The translations under genes were made by a program, and so were the position numbers. Shown here one piece after another: positions 8,000 through 15,744 of a DNA stretch of 64,000 nucleotides; position 1 is the stretch's first letter; each line of letters begins with the position of its first letter. The stretch is from an uncultured Acidimicrobiales bacterium (lineage in GTDB: Bacteria > Actinomycetota > Acidimicrobiia > Acidimicrobiales > SZUA-35), in NCBI GenBank assembly GCA_938021675.1, contig CALIFY010000043.1:57571-121570 (forward strand), given 5' to 3'. The notes under the pieces are model-generated. The model saw only the letters and a list, made by a program, of their open reading frames with translations, made no database searches and was not told where the DNA came from.

Positions 8000-9703
8000 A
8001 TGTCCGACATCTTTGAACTGAGCGACTCCGCCGTGGATCGGGTGGCCGAAGCCGACCCGGTTCTTGCCACCTACCACGGCATAGGGGGTTGGGATCACGC
8101 CTGGCCTGATCTGTCGCCTGATGGTCATGGAACAAGAGCAGACTTCTACCGAGATCTTCGGAGCGAAGCTCAGGCGGCTCCCGCCGGCGACGACGACCGA
8201 GACCACGAACTGGCCAAAGACGTGCTCATCGAGTTCTGCGACACCATGCTGATTCTCGACGAGTCGGGATATCACTTCAAAGATCTCAACAACATCGCTT
8301 CGCCCCACCAGGAATTGCGGGCGGTCTTCGGTTCTCAGGCCAAGAACACGGTCGGCGATTGGCAGGCGGTGATCGAGCGGCTCGCCACAATCGACGAGCC
8401 GATGGCCGGCTACCGCGCCTCGCTGGACAACGGCAAAGATGCCGGACACGTGGCGGCCCGTCGACAGGTCGAGGCGGTAATCGAGCAAGGGGCGACGACG
8501 GCCGGTGATCAATCGTCGTTTCATCAGCTGCGATCGGAGTTACAGACAGCGATGGCGGCGGGATTGTCGGATGAGGCTGGAGCCGACGGGCTGCTACCCA
8601 AGCTCGATGCGGCTATCGAGCACGCCAAGCGGACCTTCGGCCGGTTCAACCGCTACCTGACCGATGCGTACCTTCCCGCCGCTGCGGCCGACGACGCCGT
8701 TGGCGAGGACCGGTACCGGGTGGCAGTTCGGGCGTTCCTCGGAACCGACCTAGATCTTGCCGCCACGTACCGGTGGGGGTGGGATGAGGTCGAGCGCCTT
8801 TGGGCAGAGATGAAAATTGCGTGCGCCGCCATCGACCCCGACGTACCGGTGGCCGGGGTGGTCGATCGCCTCAACACCAGCCCCGAATTCGCTGCGTCGG
8901 GCATCGAAGAGTTCATCGACTTGATGACAGACCGGCAGCACCAGGCATTGGCCAACCTCGACGGTGTGCACTTCGACGTTCCGGCCCAGATTCGAGACAT
9001 CGATGTGAAGGTTGAACCAGCGGGTGGTGCGCTCGCCCCGCACTACGTCGGACCGTCGGAAGACTTCACTCGACCGGGCACGGTGTGGTATCCGATCGAG
9101 GGTCGCGACCATTTTCCGCTGTTCATGGAGGTAACGACCGCATACCACGAAGGGTTCCCCGGCCATCACCTGCAAGTGGGTCTTCAGGCCACACTGGCCG
9201 ACGAGCTCTCCCGCTTCCATCGGATGATGGTGTGGTATCCCGGCTCGGGTGAAGGTTGGGCGCTGTATGCCGAGCACGTGATGGGACAGCTCGGGTATTT
9301 GGAACGTCCCGAGTATGTGGTCGGGTTGCTGGGCAGTCAGCTTCTTCGGGCCTGTAGGATCGCCATCGATATTGGCGTCCACCTCAACCTTCCGATCCCC
9401 GAGGACGTGACGTTTCATCCCGGGGAGTCCTGGACATACGAACTGGCGTTTGAGCTTCTCGTCGAGCGATCGTTCTCGCCGGTCGACATGGCCCATTCGG
9501 AGATCGTTCGGTACCTCGGATGGCCGGGGCAGGCCATTTCTTACAAGGTGGGTGAACAAGCCATCCACGACCTGCGAGCGGAACAGGAACAGCGGGGGAA
9601 TTTTGAGGCCAAACGGTTCCACTCCGAGGTGTTGGCCGTCGGCTCAACCGGTCTTGACCTGCTTCGGCGTCGCCTCACGAAACCGACCGGCATCGCGGAA
9701 TAG
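8000..9703 (+). CDS. DUF885 family zinc peptidase-like protein
   Basis: A 567-residue protein of the DUF885 group, putative zinc carboxypeptidases. The key region TTAYHEGFPGHHLQVGLQA around residues 380-395 carries the HExxxxHH zinc/catalytic motif. A second conserved part reads GWALYAEHVMGQLGY, which supplies the usual Glu ligand. No signal peptide is visible, so it is probably cytoplasmic. The start overlaps no other gene and is divergent from glnS. Substrate is unknown. Confidence 0.88.
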   Translation: MSDIFELSDSAVDRVAEADPVLATYHGIGGWDHAWPDLSPDGHGTRADFYRDLRSEAQAAPAGDDDRDHELAKDVLIEFCDTMLILDESGYHFKDLNNIASPHQELRAVFGSQAKNTVGDWQAVIERLATIDEPMAGYRASLDNGKDAGHVAARRQVEAVIEQGATTAGDQSSFHQLRSELQTAMAAGLSDEAGADGLLPKLDAAIEHAKRTFGRFNRYLTDAYLPAAAADDAVGEDRYRVAVRAFLGTDLDLAATYRWGWDEVERLWAEMKIACAAIDPDVPVAGVVDRLNTSPEFAASGIEEFIDLMTDRQHQALANLDGVHFDVPAQIRDIDVKVEPAGGALAPHYVGPSEDFTRPGTVWYPIEGRDHFPLFMEVTTAYHEGFPGHHLQVGLQATLADELSRFHRMMVWYPGSGEGWALYAEHVMGQLGYLERPEYVVGLLGSQLLRACRIAIDIGVHLNLPIPEDVTFHPGESWTYELAFELLVERSFSPVDMAHSEIVRYLGWPGQAISYKVGEQAIHDLRAEQEQRGNFEAKRFHSEVLAVGSTGLDLLRRRLTKPTGIAE

Positions 9704-9720
9704 CGTGAGAGAAACGATAC

Positions 9721-10794
9721 CTAACGGGCGCCGTCAGCCACCGTCGCAGCGACGCTGAGATGTTCGACGAAGTCATCGAGTTGGTTGTGAGCGTTGAGCC
9801 CGCTGGTGCTGGGAAGCACGTAGACCGGTCGGCCCCCGATTTTGTCCCGCTGGACACCGGCGGTGGCCCGCCGATCGACGGCGGCTCGCCAACCGGCCAG
9901 CCCGACGATGCACACCGCGGCGGGGTGCAACCACTCGACGAGCGCGGTGACCCGGTCGACGCCGGCTCGGTACTCGCTGTCGCTGAGTTCGTCAGCGCGC
10001 CGTGTTGCCCGCTTCACCAGATCGGTCATGCCGATGCCGTGATGGCGTAGCGCGTGGTGCGGGTCACGGTCGACGGTTACCAGTCCAGCCGCTACCGCGG
10101 CGGGCCAGAACCGATTTCCTGGTCGGGCGTACCCGACGCCGGCCGTCGCGGCGTAGATGCTGGGATTGAGGCCACAGACCAGTAGCCGCATGTCGCCGGC
10201 CACCGTGTCCGGGATCGTCAATCGGCGCCGAAGATGGCACAGGAACATCTCCGAAGTCGGACCGCCGACGAAGGAGACAATGTCGAATCCGGCGCCGTCG
10301 AGGATGAGTCGAAGTCGATTTTCGCTCCATCCCGAGAACAGCCGGTCGGGGAGTAGCCCGTCGTTGCGAAACTCCTGATCGGCGTCGTCTCGAAGTAGGT
10401 GAAGGAACACTGGCGAATCTGGCGCCAGGGCGCGATGGAGATCGGCGAGGGCGGCCGGGACGGCCTGTGCTCGAAGATGGAGGTAGACTCGATTGCCGAT
10501 AGCCCCGCCGAGGGAACCGGTGGCGAACGGTAAGGCGTCGACCGAGGCGCTGACCCGGTGAGCGTGGGGAGCGTTGGCTGGCACTTGACGCAGCATGGTG
10601 GTGGCGGCATCGAGGGCGAGGACCGGGCCCTCGATGTTGGCCAGCTGCCAACCCGGGCCGCACCCGAGGTCGATCAATGGGCCAGCCTGCCTGTTGTCGG
10701 CCACCCAGTTGGCATCCGCTTCGTTCCGTACGTCGTGTTCTGCCACCCATTCCTCACCGGACTGCTCGTAGGCCTCGATGGTCCGTCGATCCAC
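9721..10794 (-). CDS. methyltransferase-mismatch/uracil DNA glycosylase fusion
   Basis: Two domains lie in one reading frame of about 357 residues. Residues 10-190 are a class I SAM methyltransferase (DLGCGPG at 42-48, VYLHLRAQAVPAALADLHRA). Residues 200-357 are a Mug/TDG-type glycosylase with the catalytic-loop CGLNPS (208-212), the RPGNRFWPA segment (225-233) and the minor-groove loop LPSTSGLNAH, where the usual NPSG reads TSG. AGAGGAG lies 6 nt before a GTG at 10794, which is taken as the start. The frame is open to 10974 but that stretch is a 15-bp tandem repeat. The glycosylase half would remove uracil or mismatched thymine. The methyltransferase partner is unexplained. Confidence 0.82.
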   Translation of the reverse strand: MDRRTIEAYEQSGEEWVAEHDVRNEADANWVADNRQAGPLIDLGCGPGWQLANIEGPVLALDAATTMLRQVPANAPHAHRVSASVDALPFATGSLGGAIGNRVYLHLRAQAVPAALADLHRALAPDSPVFLHLLRDDADQEFRNDGLLPDRLFSGWSENRLRLILDGAGFDIVSFVGGPTSEMFLCHLRRRLTIPDTVAGDMRLLVCGLNPSIYAATAGVGYARPGNRFWPAAVAAGLVTVDRDPHHALRHHGIGMTDLVKRATRRADELSDSEYRAGVDRVTALVEWLHPAAVCIVGLAGWRAAVDRRATAGVQRDKIGGRPVYVLPSTSGLNAHNQLDDFVEHLSVAATVADGAR

Positions 10795-10842
10795 GCCGTA
10801 CTCCTCTGTGGTGCCTCCAGCAACCGGAACGCTATCGGCGAC

Positions 10843-10887
10843 GGTCGACTCCGGAACGGTCGGCTCCGGAACGATCGGCTCCGGAAC
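10843..10887. repeat. three 15-bp tandem repeats in a divergent promoter region
   Basis: Three copies of a G(G/A)TCG(A/G)CTCCGGAAC unit occupy 10843-10857, 10858-10872 and 10873-10887. They lie between the preferred start of the glycosylase fusion (10794) and the CoA-transferase start (10965). If the longer glycosylase frame is used they encode PEPxV repeats, which look unlike the rest of the protein. Confidence 0.8.
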
Positions 10888-10964
10888 GATCAGCGATGTG
10901 AATGGGGTGTTGCGGAAGGCCCGACTGTAAGGCCGGGCGCCGATAGCTGTCATACTCGAAGGTC

Positions 10965-12173
10965 GTGAGACCACTGGACGGGATTCAGGTCATCGAGTTG
11001 ACGAGTTGGATGGCGGCGCCGAGCGCCGCCGCCATCTTGGCCGATATGGGAGCAGAGGTGATTAAGGTTGAGCCGTTGACCGGTGACCCGGTCCGCGGTC
11101 TTGGACGACAACCGAAGCTGCCGGAGGGGGCGCCACCGCTCGATGCTGGGTTTCAGGTCGACAATCGGGGCAAGAAGTCGGTCACCGTCGCCATCGATCA
11201 GGCGGAGGGGGCCGACGTGGTTCGGCGCTTGATCGCAAACGCCGACGTGTTCCTCACCAATCTGCTGCCGCATCGCCAGGAGCGCTACGGGCTGGAACCC
11301 GATTCGCTTCGTTCGGTCAACCGGCGATTGGTCCATGCCACGTTGACCGGTTTTGGTCTGACCGGGCCCGATGCTGGTCGACCGGGCTACGACGTGTCGG
11401 CCTTCTTCGGGAGGGGTGGCGTTACCGACACGACGACCGATCCGGGGGCGGTGCCTCCGCGGGCCCCTTTGGCCCAGGGTGATCACACGACCGGTCTGGC
11501 CATGGTGGCCTCGGTGCTGGCCGCGCTCCGCCTTGTCGAGCAGATTGGCGAGATGCAGGTGGTCGACGTGAGCCTGTACGCCACCGCGCTGTGGTCGATG
11601 GCATCGGAGTTAGCTCCGGCCCTGATCGATCGGCGCAAACCAACGCCTCGCGATCGACATCACCAGGTGTCGGCTCTCGTCAGTCGGTACCCGTGTAGCG
11701 ATGGCCGATGGATCATTGTGAACATGCCGGGATCGGGTTGGTGGGAGCGCTTCTGCCATGCCATCGGCGAGCCGGAACTGGCGGTCGACCCCGAATTCGA
11801 TCACCCGAAGAAGCGGTTCGATCGGATGAGCGATCTCGTCGACCGGATCGACGCCGTCATGATGACAAAGACCGCGTCGGAGTGGGGCCGAATTTTTGAT
11901 GACCGTGGGTTGATTTGGGAACCGATCAAGTCGCTACCGGAAATCGTGGATGATCCTCAAGCCAGAGCCACCGGGTTGTTTGTCGAACTCGACCACCCGA
12001 TGGGGGAAGGGACGTTTGAGACGCTGGCCAACCCGATCCGAATTTCTGGAGTCGATACCTTTCCTCGGACTCCGGCTCCGGGGCTCGGCGCTCACACCGA
12101 TGAGGTGCTAGCCAAACTGGGTTACACCGACGACGACATCGCCGATCTTCGGCGGTCGGGCGCCATCACGTAA
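10965..12173 (+). CDS. CaiB/BaiF family (class III) CoA-transferase
   Basis: A 402-residue family III CoA-transferase. The N terminus (PLDGIQVIELTSWMAAPSAA then AILADMGAEVIKVEP) and the catalytic aspartate in AQGDHTTGLAM (about residue 189) match the formyl-CoA transferase fold, in which an aspartyl-CoA thioester intermediate carries the CoA. LTGFGLTGPDAGRPGYDVSA and the C-terminal GAHTDEVLAKLGYTDDDI are also typical. The start is GTG. The donor and acceptor acids cannot be read from sequence and no neighbouring acyl-CoA genes are co-transcribed. Confidence 0.9.
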   Translation: MRPLDGIQVIELTSWMAAPSAAAILADMGAEVIKVEPLTGDPVRGLGRQPKLPEGAPPLDAGFQVDNRGKKSVTVAIDQAEGADVVRRLIANADVFLTNLLPHRQERYGLEPDSLRSVNRRLVHATLTGFGLTGPDAGRPGYDVSAFFGRGGVTDTTTDPGAVPPRAPLAQGDHTTGLAMVASVLAALRLVEQIGEMQVVDVSLYATALWSMASELAPALIDRRKPTPRDRHHQVSALVSRYPCSDGRWIIVNMPGSGWWERFCHAIGEPELAVDPEFDHPKKRFDRMSDLVDRIDAVMMTKTASEWGRIFDDRGLIWEPIKSLPEIVDDPQARATGLFVELDHPMGEGTFETLANPIRISGVDTFPRTPAPGLGAHTDEVLAKLGYTDDDIADLRRSGAIT

Positions 12174-12341
12174 CCGCCCTCGTCGGACAACTCGGCGGCC
12201 GCCGGGCCGCGGTTTGTCGCAGATTTCGCGTGACGAAGTGACTTCTTCGCCGTTGTGTCGTAGGCGGCCCGTGTCGTCGGCACCGTCGCCTCGGGATCTG
12301 CTGGGCGACGGCTCCAGCCAGCCATCCACTAGGAGACTTCA

Positions 12342-12794
12342 ATGAGACAAATCGTCGCGAATGCAAGGAACGTATTGCTGGGCGGGCTCGCCGTTGGCGG
12401 CTTGCTCGCCGTTCCCGGTTTGGTATCACCGGCCGACGCGTACGACGGTAGCGCTGTGGTCTGCGCTGCTGAAGACATTGGTGGAGGCAAAGTCTTTGCG
12501 GTGGTCTCGTCCGGCTTCTTTGAAGAGCATGCGTGTCGAGCGTTGCTCCACGAATACTACGATGCATCGTCGCAAATTACCTACACGCCGACGTTTTCAT
12601 GGTCAGGTAGCTGCAAGCACGACAGTCGCAGAGAAATCATCAAGGAACAGTGCTTTGAGGACCCTCGAGTCATCACCGAACAAGACTGGGACGAAGGCGA
12701 AGGCAACAGGGGTTCAGATTGCCTTTTTGTACACGCAGATGACGAGCTCTTCGTTGGGCAGGCATTCGTGAAAGGTGAGTGTCTGAGCCGCTGA
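12342..12794 (+). CDS. small secreted hypothetical protein
   Basis: A 150-residue protein with a clear Sec signal peptide (MRQIVANARNVLLGGLAVGG then LLAVPGLVSPADA; cleavage likely after Ala33). The mature part is acidic and carries several cysteines (VVCAAED, EHACRALL, GSCKHDS, EQCFEDP, SDCLFVH, GECLSR), suggesting disulfides in the exported form. AGGAG lies 6 nt before the ATG. No family is recognised. Confidence 0.7.
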   Translation: MRQIVANARNVLLGGLAVGGLLAVPGLVSPADAYDGSAVVCAAEDIGGGKVFAVVSSGFFEEHACRALLHEYYDASSQITYTPTFSWSGSCKHDSRREIIKEQCFEDPRVITEQDWDEGEGNRGSDCLFVHADDELFVGQAFVKGECLSR

Positions 12795-12879
12795 TCGGGC
12801 CGGCCACTATTCGTGTTGCGGTGGCGGGCTGGTGATGCCGGCGATAATCGGTTGTCGTTGGGCCATGAGGGCTGGTCGG

Positions 12880-13206
12880 TCAGCAGGGTGAACCGAGGGC
12901 GAGGCAGAGCTGGGTGAGGCGGTTGCGATTCAACGTAAACCAGGCCCATTTGCCTCGTTGCTCTCGGTTGAGAATCCCGGCTTCGACCAGAATCGACAAG
13001 TGGTGGCTGATGGTCGGTTGGCTTCGACCGATCAGCTCGGGAAAGTCGCAGGCGCACCCCTCACCCGATTGGGCGATGGCGTGTATCAGTTTAAGTCTGA
13101 CCGGGTCGGCCAACGACTTGATCGTTGCTGCAAGCTCGTCGGCATCGGCGTCGTCCAGCGCTGGGCCGAACAGTGGAGGGCAGCAGGATTCAGGGTCGAT
13201 GGCCAT
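12880..13206 (-). CDS. arsR: ArsR-family metalloid-responsive repressor
   Basis: A 108-residue winged-helix repressor. The DNA-binding helices read IGRSQPTISHHLSILVEAGI. The GCACDFPELIG segment just before them holds the CxC pair typical of As(III)-sensing ArsR, and an N-terminal ESCCPP adds two more thiols. It is divergent from an ArsI/CadI-type gene, with a 26-bp operator between them. ATG at 13206 is preferred over nearby GTG and TTG codons, though no strong ribosome site separates them. It probably releases DNA on binding arsenite or an organoarsenical. Confidence 0.88.
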   Translation of the reverse strand: MAIDPESCCPPLFGPALDDADADELAATIKSLADPVRLKLIHAIAQSGEGCACDFPELIGRSQPTISHHLSILVEAGILNREQRGKWAWFTLNRNRLTQLCLALGSPC

Positions 13207-13260
13207 CACATTAGTCTGCCACAAACATATTGACGTTCATCGAATCGACCCGTATAGTCC

Positions 13261-13286
13261 TTCATATCGATGTTTTTCGATTTGAA
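13261..13286. promoter_or_regulatory. ArsR operator, 26-bp inverted repeat
   Basis: TTCATATCGA at 13261-13270 and TCGATTTGAA at 13277-13286 are reverse complements at 9 of 10 positions around a 6-bp spacer. A further half-site TTCATCGA lies at 13236-13243, nearer the repressor gene. ATCGA-rich dyads of this kind are normal for ArsR/SmtB regulators. Binding is inferred. Confidence 0.75.
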
Positions 13287-13365
13287 TTCTCTAGGTGGCG
13301 GCGCTTCGGCATGAATGTCCGTCATCGTGAAGAGAGTTCACTCACAGACAGAATGGACTAAGCAA

Positions 13366-13740
13366 ATGCGGATCCAATTAGCACTCAACGTGGACGATCT
13401 CGACGAGTCGGTCGAGTTCTACTCAAAGATGTTTGACACCAAACCGGGCAAGATCCGGGATGGGTATGCAAACTTCGCCATCGCCGAACCGCCGCTCAAG
13501 CTGGTGCTCTTTCAAAATCCAGGGCAGGGCGGCAGCCTGAACCACCTCGGAGTCGAAGTGGAAACGGCCGATCAGGTCGAAGCGGCCGAAGCCCGGATCG
13601 TGGATCAAGGCATCGAGACGACCGGCGTCGATAACACACTCTGTTGCTATGCGGCCAAGACCGAGACGTGGGTGCAAGGTCCCGATGACACCCGCTGGGA
13701 GTGGTACGTGAAGACGGGCGATTCAGAAGTCGTAGGCTGA
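13366..13740 (+). CDS. ArsI/CadI-family metalloenzyme (C-As lyase-like)
   Basis: A 124-residue vicinal-oxygen-chelate protein of the ArsI/CadI family. ArsI cleaves the carbon-arsenic bond of trivalent methyl- and aryl-arsenicals with Fe(II) and oxygen. The family vicinal cysteine pair is present (TLCCYAAKTETWVQGPDD), as are NHLGVEVE with a metal-ligand His and the Glu in TRWEWY. The first ligand position reads Gln (MRIQLALNVDDL), as in actinobacterial CadI-type members. It is divergent from arsR across the operator, so induction by arsenic is likely. The ATG at 13366 gives the family length. Confidence 0.87.
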   Translation: MRIQLALNVDDLDESVEFYSKMFDTKPGKIRDGYANFAIAEPPLKLVLFQNPGQGGSLNHLGVEVETADQVEAAEARIVDQGIETTGVDNTLCCYAAKTETWVQGPDDTRWEWYVKTGDSEVVG

Positions 13741-13744
13741 CGAC

Positions 13745-13962
13745 ATGGCCGACTACCCGATGATCGATTCAGACGCCGTCGGGTGGATCGGGCAGGAAGA
13801 GATGATCGAAGTCGATCGAACCATGATCGAGGACTTCGGTATTGGGTCGGCGACCTCTACCTGGCAGGCATCTCGGTGCCTCGGTCGGGTGCGGCGGCGC
13901 TAGTGCCCGCCGCAACCGATTTCCGAGGTTCACCGATCTTGCGAATCGAGACTGAAGACTGA
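13745..13962 (+). pseudogene. remnant of NAD(P)HX epimerase (YjeF N-terminal domain) gene
   Basis: Frame 1 from an ATG at 13745 begins IGQEEMIEVDRTMIEDFGIG, the start of the NAD(P)H-hydrate epimerase domain. It then loses similarity and stops at 13903. From about 13848, a different frame reads GDLYLAGISVPRSGAA through PILRIETED to a TGA at 13962, matching the end of the same family. The roughly 150-residue middle, including the catalytic Asp and the NNGGDG loop, is missing. The simplest reading is an internal deletion with frame change. Short matches make this moderate rather than certain. Confidence 0.6.
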
Positions 13963-13995
13963 CCGCCGAGAACGCCGGCGGTCGTCAGGTCAATC

Positions 13996-14808
13996 TCAGG
14001 AGGTCCAGTCGCCGTTTACGACGGACTCTGGCAGCGCGCCACCGCCCGATTGGGTGGTGCCATCGGCTGCGATGGTTTTCCATGAGGGCAGGTTGACGGC
14101 GCCGAGCTGGCCCCAAAGCCCATCCGAGCCGAGGACGTGGGTGATTCCGTTAACCCCACGATTGTTGATGAAGTCGGCTACTTGTTGGTCGCCCTCGCTG
14201 AGGGGGAGACCGATAACGACGTACTCGTCGGCGTGCTCTTGGCTTGCCGCTGCGACCGCAGGGGCTTCACGTTGACAAATACCTCAATGGGCTCCCCAGA
14301 ACCAGAGGATGACGTTCTTGCCAGCCACCGAATCTGGATTGAACGAACCGCCGCCGAATGTCGGAAGGTTCAGGAGCAACAGGTCTGGCCGGGTTTCGCT
14401 ACCCCCGGCCGGCGCTGCGGTGGTCGCTGGTGGTTCCGTCGTTGTCGGGGCGGCGGTGGTCTCCGGTGCTGCCGTCGTCGCCGTGGTCGCAACCGTAGTT
14501 GTTGCTGCCGTCGTCGCCACCGTGTCGGTCGCTGTTGCGGGTTCCGGCGCAGCGGCAGCCGGTACCGACTCCTCCTGGTCAGCGGAGCCATCGTCGGGGT
14601 CCTCAGCCTCCGATGAATCGCCGACGTTGACCTCGATGGGGCTGGTCACGTCGGATGTGGATGGCGCGGTGGTGTCGGCCACCAGCTCGGTCGTGGGGTC
14701 GGACCCGCCATCGGTAGAGGAGTCAATCTCCGCCGAATCTGTCCCGCCACACGCTCCAGCCAGCAGCACCACCGCCACCGCGGTGATTGCCTGTTGACGT
14801 TTACGCAT
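13996..14808 (-). CDS. TlpA-like thioredoxin-fold lipoprotein with in-frame TGA (candidate selenoprotein)
   Basis: The reading frame from 14808 encodes a lipoprotein-like signal (ITAVAVVLLAGACGG), a long Thr/Ala/Pro linker to about residue 135, and then a TlpA/DsbE thioredoxin domain. At residue 175 the codon is TGA (14284-14286) in the context VILWFWGAH-TGA-GICQREAPAVAAA. A cysteine normally stands here, so the motif would read UxxC. The same frame continues 95 codons with intact thioredoxin features (EYVVIGLPLS, the cis-Pro in VNLPSWKTI, AADGT) to a TGA at 13996-13998. A SECIS-like hairpin follows the TGA. If the TGA is a stop, only a 174-residue truncated lipoprotein is made. It lies 45 bp after a DsbA-like gene on the same strand. 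Confidence 0.7.
14246..14265 (-). promoter_or_regulatory. SECIS-like hairpin downstream of the in-frame TGA
   Basis: On the mRNA, 18 nt after the TGA, GCCCCUGC-GGUC-GCAGCGGC can fold as 3 bp, one C-C mismatch, 4 bp and a GGUC loop. The loop starts 26 nt after the UGA. Bacterial SECIS elements use a short hairpin at about this distance with a G at the start of the apical loop, and the E. coli fdhF element also presents GGUC. The hairpin is seen; its function is inferred. Confidence 0.55.
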
Positions 14809-14853
14809 ATGCCGGCAGTATAGGTGTTTTTGCCGGTCGGTGAAGGTTGAATG

Positions 14854-15666
14854 TCAATCGGTCGATTGGTGTGGGTCCGTTCGCTCATGGTCGGTCACCA
14901 GGTGGCCGCGCCGGTGTCCACCCTGCCAGTCTTCTTCCTGTGGGGTGTCGGACAGGCCGCCGAGCACCTTGAGCTGCGGAACTTCACGAAGGCTGCGTTT
15001 CATCTCGGCGAACCCGGGGAACCCGGCCAAGGTGGTCACCGCATGCCACAGCTCGACGGCCTCGTCATCGGAGGGAACGCGAGAGATCACCGGCCCAAAG
15101 AACGACACGTTTGATGGTGACGGTTGGTCATCGGCGCCACCGGTCGAAAAAGTGATGATCGGCGTTCCGACATCGCGACCGGTCCGAGAGAGCGCAAGCT
15201 CGGTCTCGGCTTCAAGTAGCTCGTCCCAGCCGGTGTCCTCAAGTGCCGAAACGTAGTCGGTCGAAATCCCGGCACTGGTAAGAACGTCGGTTACGTGTTC
15301 GGCCGTACTCAGGTGGTCGGCTTTACCATCGGTCGGGGATCTGTCCCAATAGCTTCGACCATAGGCATCGACGAGGCGCCCCATCGGCTCCCGGCCCAGC
15401 TCATCCCGAATGGCCGCTGCGACCCGCAACATCCGAAGACCTGCGGTATGGCCTCGCTCGTACTCCGGTGGGAACTCGGTGGCGTAGTCCTTGTCCTTAT
15501 TGAGAATCCGGAGTGAGATGAAGCGCCAGTCGACCGAGTAATCGGTTTGGGCCACGACCTTTTCGACCCATCGCGAGGTGATCCAGGCGAATGGGCACAC
15601 CGGGTCCCAAAAGAACTCGATGTCGTATGAAGGGTCTGAGGGGGGAGGGGTCCGTTGCACGGTCAC
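14854..15666 (-). CDS. DsbA-family oxidoreductase, Rv2466c-like (mycothiol-dependent type)
   Basis: A 270-residue thioredoxin-fold protein with a DsbA-type helical insertion. The opening FFWDPVCPFAWITSRWVEKV matches the mycothiol-dependent nitroreductase/reductase family of Mycobacterium Rv2466c. The active site reads CPFA, so the resolving cysteine of CPWC is replaced by Ala. A monothiol mechanism with mycothiol is therefore likely. VGTPIITF supplies the cis-Pro loop. The protein has no signal peptide and should be cytoplasmic. It precedes the TlpA-like gene by 45 bp on the same strand. Confidence 0.85.
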   Translation of the reverse strand: MTVQRTPPPSDPSYDIEFFWDPVCPFAWITSRWVEKVVAQTDYSVDWRFISLRILNKDKDYATEFPPEYERGHTAGLRMLRVAAAIRDELGREPMGRLVDAYGRSYWDRSPTDGKADHLSTAEHVTDVLTSAGISTDYVSALEDTGWDELLEAETELALSRTGRDVGTPIITFSTGGADDQPSPSNVSFFGPVISRVPSDDEAVELWHAVTTLAGFPGFAEMKRSLREVPQLKVLGGLSDTPQEEDWQGGHRRGHLVTDHERTDPHQSTD

Positions 15667-15744
15667 GGAAACCGTCGCCGGCGAAAATCATTCCCACTCC
15701 GCCGTTGCGGTGTCGCTTGCCGATAGATCTTGGGAGGGTGGCGC

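Noticed and set aside
6077..8524. Extension of glnS to 815 residues
   Set aside because: The extra N-terminal part is antisense to the DUF885 gene and has no GlnRS similarity.
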